A DNA stretch of 10,466 nucleotides from Bacillota bacterium (lineage in GTDB: Bacteria; Bacillota; Dehalobacteriia; UBA4068), in contig JAUMYD010000038.1 in the NCBI GenBank assembly GCA_030528765.1, positions 2,714 to 13,179 on the forward strand, written 5' to 3'. Every line of letters starts with the position of its first letter. Within the stretch, counting starts at the first letter, position 1. Below are positions 7,113-10,466 of the stretch, one piece after another. Below the pieces are notes generated by a model. It ran no database searches. It was not told the DNA's origin and saw only the letters and a program-made list of their open reading frames with translations. The translations under genes and the position numbers were made by a program.

Positions 7113-7120
7113 ATTTTATC

Positions 7121-7606
7121 ATGGAATTGTTTGGTGCATGTGGTACTGCTCTGGTGTTTTTGGGCGCATCCCTGGCTGTTTTCCTTTCTTGCGTTGGTTC
7201 TGCTAAAGGTGTTGGTCTGGTCGGTTCCGCAGCAACCGGCGTCCTGGCAGAGGACCCCAACAAATTCTCTCAGGTTTTGATTCTGCAGATTCTTCCCGGT
7301 ACGCAGGGTCTGTATGGTCTGGTCATTTGGTTCTTCGCTCTGATGAAACTTGGTCTCTTTGGTGGCACCGGTCTGATCGATGTTACTTTTGAACAGGGTA
7401 TGACCTTCTTCGTGGCCTGCCTGCCCATGGCTTTCGGTGGTCTCTTCTCCGCTATCGCTCAGGGAAAATGCGCTGCTGCTGCTGTTAACCTGATCGCAAA
7501 ACGCTCTGAAGAGCTCTCCAAGGGCATCATCATGGCCATCATGGTTGAATTCTATGCCATTCTCTCCCTGCTGGCTTCCTTCCTCATGCTCAATGGCATT
7601 CTGTAA
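7121..7606 (+). CDS. ntpK: V-type ATPase subunit K (proteolipid rotor, c-type), Na+-type
   Basis: A 161-residue, four-helix proteolipid made of two fused hairpins, which forms the membrane rotor ring. The first hairpin holds SAKGVG and LILQILPGTQGLYG; the second holds LFSAIAQGK and MVEFYAILSL. Aligned with Enterococcus hirae NtpK, whose Na+ site uses L61, T64, Q65, Q110 and E139, the matching residues here are L58, T61, Q62, Q114 and E143. All are conserved, so a Na+-binding ring is predicted. As in E. hirae, only the second hairpin carries the ion-binding carboxylate, giving one ion per subunit. Compared with E. hirae, the loop joining the two hairpins (~77-92) is about 7 residues longer. 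The start is set by AAGGAGG 8 bases upstream. Confidence 0.95.
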   Translation: MELFGACGTALVFLGASLAVFLSCVGSAKGVGLVGSAATGVLAEDPNKFSQVLILQILPGTQGLYGLVIWFFALMKLGLFGGTGLIDVTFEQGMTFFVACLPMAFGGLFSAIAQGKCAAAAVNLIAKRSEELSKGIIMAIMVEFYAILSLLASFLMLNGIL

Positions 7607-7645
7607 GATAGTGGATGTCACTTTCGGAAAGGTTGGTAATGTGCG

Positions 7646-8233
7646 ATGAACGGTATTGAAAAAATTACCGCGCAGATCCAAAAAGATGTCCAATGCGAAA
7701 TCGATGCCGTGCTGAAGCAGGCACAGGAGGACTGTGCCGCTATCCAGGCTGACTATAAAGCCAAAGCCGAAGCACTGAAAAAAGATATTCTGGCAAAGGG
7801 CCAGCAGGCCGCAGAAGAACGCATAGAACGTCAGACTCGCGCAGCCGAGTTGGAAGCGCGGAAGCTTTTGCTCCAAACCAAACAGGAAAAAATCGATGAT
7901 TCTTTCCGCAGAGCGCACAAAAAACTTTTGGCTCTCAAAGGCGAAGAACGGATCAATCTGAACGCTCGTTTGATCGCCTTTGGCTCCCGCAGCGGGAAAG
8001 AAACCATCTTCATGAATGATGATGATCTGGACAGCATCGGCCCACAAGTGATCGCCAAAGCAAATAAGCTGGTGAAGGGTGCTGCTTTTACTTTGAGCGA
8101 CAAACCCAGGAATATTTCTGGCGGCCTGATTATCAGTGCCGGTGATGTTGAAGTAAACTGTGCCTATGACACCATCCTACGAATCATGCGGGATGAGCTG
8201 GCAGGAGATGTTGCAAAGGTTTTGTTCTCCTGA
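7646..8233 (+). CDS. ntpE: V-type ATPase subunit E (peripheral stalk)
   Basis: A 195-residue protein with a long charged helical N-terminal half (~1-98) that forms the coiled coil with NtpF. A globular C-terminal domain follows, with the family motif GGLIISAGDVEVN (159-171) and the end ELAGDVAKVLF, which contacts the top of the catalytic head. Length fits bacterial NtpE (about 195-200). The gene begins 39 bp after ntpK. Its Shine-Dalgarno is weak: AAAGGT at 7628-7633 is 12 bases away. Nearby upstream ATG and GTG codons are out of frame or meet stops at once, so the ATG at 7646 is the only reasonable start. Confidence 0.92.
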   Translation: MNGIEKITAQIQKDVQCEIDAVLKQAQEDCAAIQADYKAKAEALKKDILAKGQQAAEERIERQTRAAELEARKLLLQTKQEKIDDSFRRAHKKLLALKGEERINLNARLIAFGSRSGKETIFMNDDDLDSIGPQVIAKANKLVKGAAFTLSDKPRNISGGLIISAGDVEVNCAYDTILRIMRDELAGDVAKVLFS

Positions 8234-8256
8234 ACAGCTGCTGCATCCCAAAGAAA

Positions 8257-8270
8257 GGAGGATGAACTTG
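8257..8270 (+). promoter_or_regulatory. Ribosome binding site that fixes a TTG start for ntpC
   Basis: GGAGG at 8257-8261 directly abuts an in-frame ATG (8262-8264), leaving no spacer, but lies 6 bases before TTG at 8268-8270. The TTG is therefore the likely start. It gives a 332-residue protein, close to the usual NtpC length. Confidence 0.6.
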
Positions 8271-9266
8271 TCGAAACCCAATGAAATGGATTATCTGTTC
8301 ATCTCGACCCGCATCCGGGTTCTGGAAACCCACCTGCTGGACAAGGAGCAGATTGAAACCATGATCGAAGCACATTCCGACGCGGAAGCGCTGAAAGTGC
8401 TGAATGATCGGGGCTATAAAGAAATCGAAGAGATTTCCATTAAAAGCATCAACGAGATGCTGGCCAGCGAGCGGCAAAGAGTCATCGAAGATATGTCCTT
8501 CTTCGCGCCGGATCAGCGCATTGTGGATGTTTTTAAACTCAAATATGATTATCATAATGTAAAGGTTCTTCTCCGCTGCGAAAGTACCGGCAGCGCACCG
8601 GATGCGCTTCTGATCGATAGCGGCCGCATTCCCGCAAAGGAAATGGAAGAAGTAATTCGCGCCTCTGAACTGCGTTTTCTCCCGCCGATCCTGCAGGAAT
8701 CCATCTTGAAAGCCAGAGAGGTCCTGGGGAACACCAGAGATCCTCAGTTAGCAGATTTTGTTCTGGATCAAGCCTATTTTCAGGAGATGTTCCAGCTGGC
8801 AGAAGAAACCCAATCTGAATTCCTGGCGGATTATGTGCGCACCATGATCGATGGGGCAAATCTGCGTTCCGCAGTGCGCACCCTGCGTATGGGCAAAGGA
8901 AGCTCTTTCCTGGAAGGTGTGCTCTTTCATGGCGGGAATGTGGACACCAGCCGCATTCTGGCCTGTGTGAGCGCGGGCAACGGCCTGAATGAACTCTTTG
9001 GCTTCACGCGCTTTAAAGAAGCAGCAGAAGCCGGTGCAGCAGCGCTTCAGGGCGGTAGTTTAACCAATTTTGAAAAGCTTTGCGACAATGCGGTTCAGGC
9101 CTATCTCTCCAGCGCAAAATATATTGCCTTCGGGGAAGCACCGCTCATTGCCTACCTGGCCGCAAAGGAAAGCGAGCTGACAACGATCCGCATCGTTATG
9201 GCTGGACGGATGGCCGGGCTCCCGGCAGATACCATCCGGGAAAGGATGCGTGATACCTATGTATAA
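8268..9266 (+). CDS. ntpC: V-type ATPase subunit C (subunit d, central stalk socket)
   Basis: A 332-residue, mostly helical protein of the NtpC / V-ATPase subunit d family. It is the funnel that joins the central shaft to the K ring. Visible family features are the opening DYLFISTRIRVLE, the stretch DVFKLKYDYHNVKVLLR (~87-103), repeated helical motifs such as RTMIDGANLRSAVRTLRMG, and the C-terminal AKESELTTIRIVMAGRMAGL. Together with its place between ntpE and ntpG these make the call secure. The frame is open upstream to 8160, inside the end of ntpE, but the Shine-Dalgarno and family length point to the TTG at 8268. The 3' end overlaps ntpG by 8 bases, which suggests coupled translation. Confidence 0.92.
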   Translation: MSKPNEMDYLFISTRIRVLETHLLDKEQIETMIEAHSDAEALKVLNDRGYKEIEEISIKSINEMLASERQRVIEDMSFFAPDQRIVDVFKLKYDYHNVKVLLRCESTGSAPDALLIDSGRIPAKEMEEVIRASELRFLPPILQESILKAREVLGNTRDPQLADFVLDQAYFQEMFQLAEETQSEFLADYVRTMIDGANLRSAVRTLRMGKGSSFLEGVLFHGGNVDTSRILACVSAGNGLNELFGFTRFKEAAEAGAAALQGGSLTNFEKLCDNAVQAYLSSAKYIAFGEAPLIAYLAAKESELTTIRIVMAGRMAGLPADTIRERMRDTYV

Positions 9267-9567
9267 AATTGCTGTTTTGGGAGATCAGGAGAGTGTTCTG
9301 GGCTTTCGTGCTCTTGGCTTGGATGTTGTTTTTGCTGAGGATAGTGCAGCTGCCCACCGGGAACTGGCGAAGTTGGTCAAGGAAGATTATACGATCATCT
9401 ACCTGACAGAGCAGCTGGCTGTAGATTTGCAGGCTGATATCAATAAATACAAGGACAGCATCACACCGGCTATCATTTTGATCCCCGGGAAGGGTGGCTC
9501 TTTGGGCTTGGGTAAAGCCAACCTGAAAAACGCCGTTGAACGGGCAGTCGGTGCAGATATTCTCTAA
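9259..9567 (+). CDS. ntpG: V-type ATPase subunit G (F-type subunit of the central stalk)
   Basis: A 102-residue protein of the ATP synthase (F/14-kDa) subunit family, called NtpG in Enterococcus and subunit F in Thermus and archaea. It begins MYKIAVLGDQESVLGFRALG, the typical start of this alpha/beta fold, and keeps the central IIYLTEQLA strand and the IPGKGGS loop before the C-terminal helix. It binds the central rotor shaft (subunit D) beneath the A3B3 head. The ATG at 9259 overlaps the end of ntpC by 8 bases. A GTG at 9250 would add only three residues and does not fit the family start. AAAGGA at 9241-9246 lies 12 bases upstream, so re-initiation after ntpC probably helps translation. Confidence 0.93.
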   Translation: MYKIAVLGDQESVLGFRALGLDVVFAEDSAAAHRELAKLVKEDYTIIYLTEQLAVDLQADINKYKDSITPAIILIPGKGGSLGLGKANLKNAVERAVGADIL

Positions 9568-9615
9568 AGCAATATGTCTGTTTATCATTTTTCGCGAAAG
9601 GTAGTGAAAATATAG

Positions 9616-10466
9616 ATGAAAAACGGTAGAATTACCAAGGTCTCCGGTCCGCTTGTCGTAGCGGAAGGCCTGGAAAACGCCAACATGGCTGACGTTGTTC
9701 GCGTTGGTGAGCAGCGTCTGATTGGCGAAATTCTGACCATGACGGGCGGTACGGCCTCCATTCAGGTATATGAGGAGACATCCGGCCTTGGCCCCGGCAC
9801 CGTCGTTGAAACCACCGGAGCTCCCCTTTCTGTCGAATTGGGCCCCGGCATGATCGAAAATATTTACGATGGTATTCAGCGTCCTCTGGAAGAGATCATG
9901 AAGACTGTCGGTTCCAACATCACCAGAGGTGTTGAAGTCCCTGCCCTTTCCCGTTCCAAAAAATGGGATTTCAAGGCCACTGCCAAAGTGGGCGACAAAG
10001 TGATCGGCGGTGATGTGATCGGTACCGTCCAGGAAACTTCTGTTGTTCTGCATAAGATCATGGTTCCCAATGGTCTTTCAGGTAAAATCAAATCCATCTC
10101 CAGCGGCAGCTACACCGTTGAGGATGTAGTTGCGACTTTGGTTCTGGACAATGGCGAAACCAAAGAACTGACTATGATTCAGCGCTGGCCGGTTCGTGTT
10201 GGCCGCCCCTATAAGAAAAAATTCCCGCCTACTGCACCGCTCTGCTCTGGTCAACGTATCATTGATACCATGTTCCCCATCGCAAAAGGCGGTACGGCAG
10301 CAGTTCCCGGCCCCTTTGGCTCCGGCAAAACGGTCGTTCAGCATCAGCTGGCCAAATGGTCTGACGTGGATATCGTTGTTTATATCGGCTGCGGGGAACG
10401 CGGCAATGAGATGACCGATGTCCTGCGCGAATTCCCCGAATTGCAGGATCCCAGAACCGGCGAAAC
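9616..10466 (+). CDS. ntpA: V-type ATPase catalytic subunit A (5' part, cut by window edge)
   Basis: The first 283 codons of the catalytic A subunit, which hydrolyses (or makes) ATP in the A3B3 head; a full subunit is about 590 residues, so roughly half is present. It opens MKNGRITKVSGPLVVAEGL, the N-terminal beta-barrel, and carries the bulge domain characteristic of A subunits (~115-190). The Walker A motif GPFGSGKT lies at 232-239, with K238 and T239, followed by GCGERGNEM with E261 and R262. These numbers coincide with the Enterococcus hirae residues. Walker B and the rest lie beyond the edge. Spacing from ntpG is 48 bp; the Shine-Dalgarno is modest (GGTAGTGA at 9600-9607). No frameshift is seen. 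Confidence 0.96.
   Translation, partial: MKNGRITKVSGPLVVAEGLENANMADVVRVGEQRLIGEILTMTGGTASIQVYEETSGLGPGTVVETTGAPLSVELGPGMIENIYDGIQRPLEEIMKTVGSNITRGVEVPALSRSKKWDFKATAKVGDKVIGGDVIGTVQETSVVLHKIMVPNGLSGKIKSISSGSYTVEDVVATLVLDNGETKELTMIQRWPVRVGRPYKKKFPPTAPLCSGQRIIDTMFPIAKGGTAAVPGPFGSGKTVVQHQLAKWSDVDIVVYIGCGERGNEMTDVLREFPELQDPRTGE

Noticed and set aside
7091..8047. 318-codon minus-strand open frame across ntpK and ntpE
   Set aside because: It is antisense to two clearly conserved genes, and its translation has no recognisable domain; it is a shadow of codon bias.
8160..8267. Upstream extension of ntpC into ntpE
   Set aside because: It would overlap the conserved end of NtpE by about 74 bases, and the extra residues do not fit the family.
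9196..10053. 285-codon minus-strand open frame opposite ntpC-ntpG-ntpA
   Set aside because: It spans three conserved plus-strand genes and shows no family features.

Overview
The window is ordinary chromosomal DNA from a low-to-mid GC Firmicute (Bacillota), probably a clostridial-type anaerobe. The reasons are strong GGAGG-type ribosome binding sites, a TTG start, an oxygen-sensitive iron-sulfur L-serine dehydratase, a Firmicutes-type CDF metal exporter with an N/D-D/D site, and a V-type ATPase operon ordered like the Enterococcus hirae ntp operon. I could not place it at family or genus level. No mobile element, CRISPR array, tRNA or rRNA was seen.

Left part (1-4238): the 3' end of a cell-wall amidase gene with a C-terminal SH3 domain enters on the plus strand. 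It meets a leftward gene cluster at a bidirectional hairpin terminator (438-470). The leftward cluster, in transcription order, is a CDF-family cation (probably Mn2+) exporter, a single-chain L-serine ammonia-lyase, and a YibE/F-family membrane protein. The last two are only 20 bp apart and are almost certainly co-transcribed. The 99 bp between exporter and dehydratase holds no convincing terminator, so all three may form one unit.

Middle (4239-4788): a divergent intergenic region of about 550 bp. Its left third holds a minus-strand extended -10 promoter and a GC-richer leader with overlapping, mutually exclusive hairpins in front of the exporter. Its right part is very A-rich, with repeated A-tracts, and carries the plus-strand promoter candidates for the ATPase operon.

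Right part (4789-10466): a V-type (A/V) ATPase operon, subunits F(G/H-like stalk)-I(a)-K(c)-E-C(d)-G(F-like)-A, equivalent to ntpFIKECGA. It runs off the right edge inside the catalytic A subunit; B and D would be expected next. NtpK and NtpI form the membrane rotor and stator, NtpE and NtpF the peripheral stalks, NtpC and NtpG part of the central stalk, and NtpA the ATP-hydrolysing head. The NtpK sequence keeps the Thr/Gln/Gln/Glu set known to bind Na+ in E. hirae, so a Na+-translocating enzyme is predicted.

I see no clearly new biological system. The most worthwhile unknowns are the structured leader before the metal exporter, the YibE/F-serine dehydratase pairing, and the ion specificity of the ATPase.
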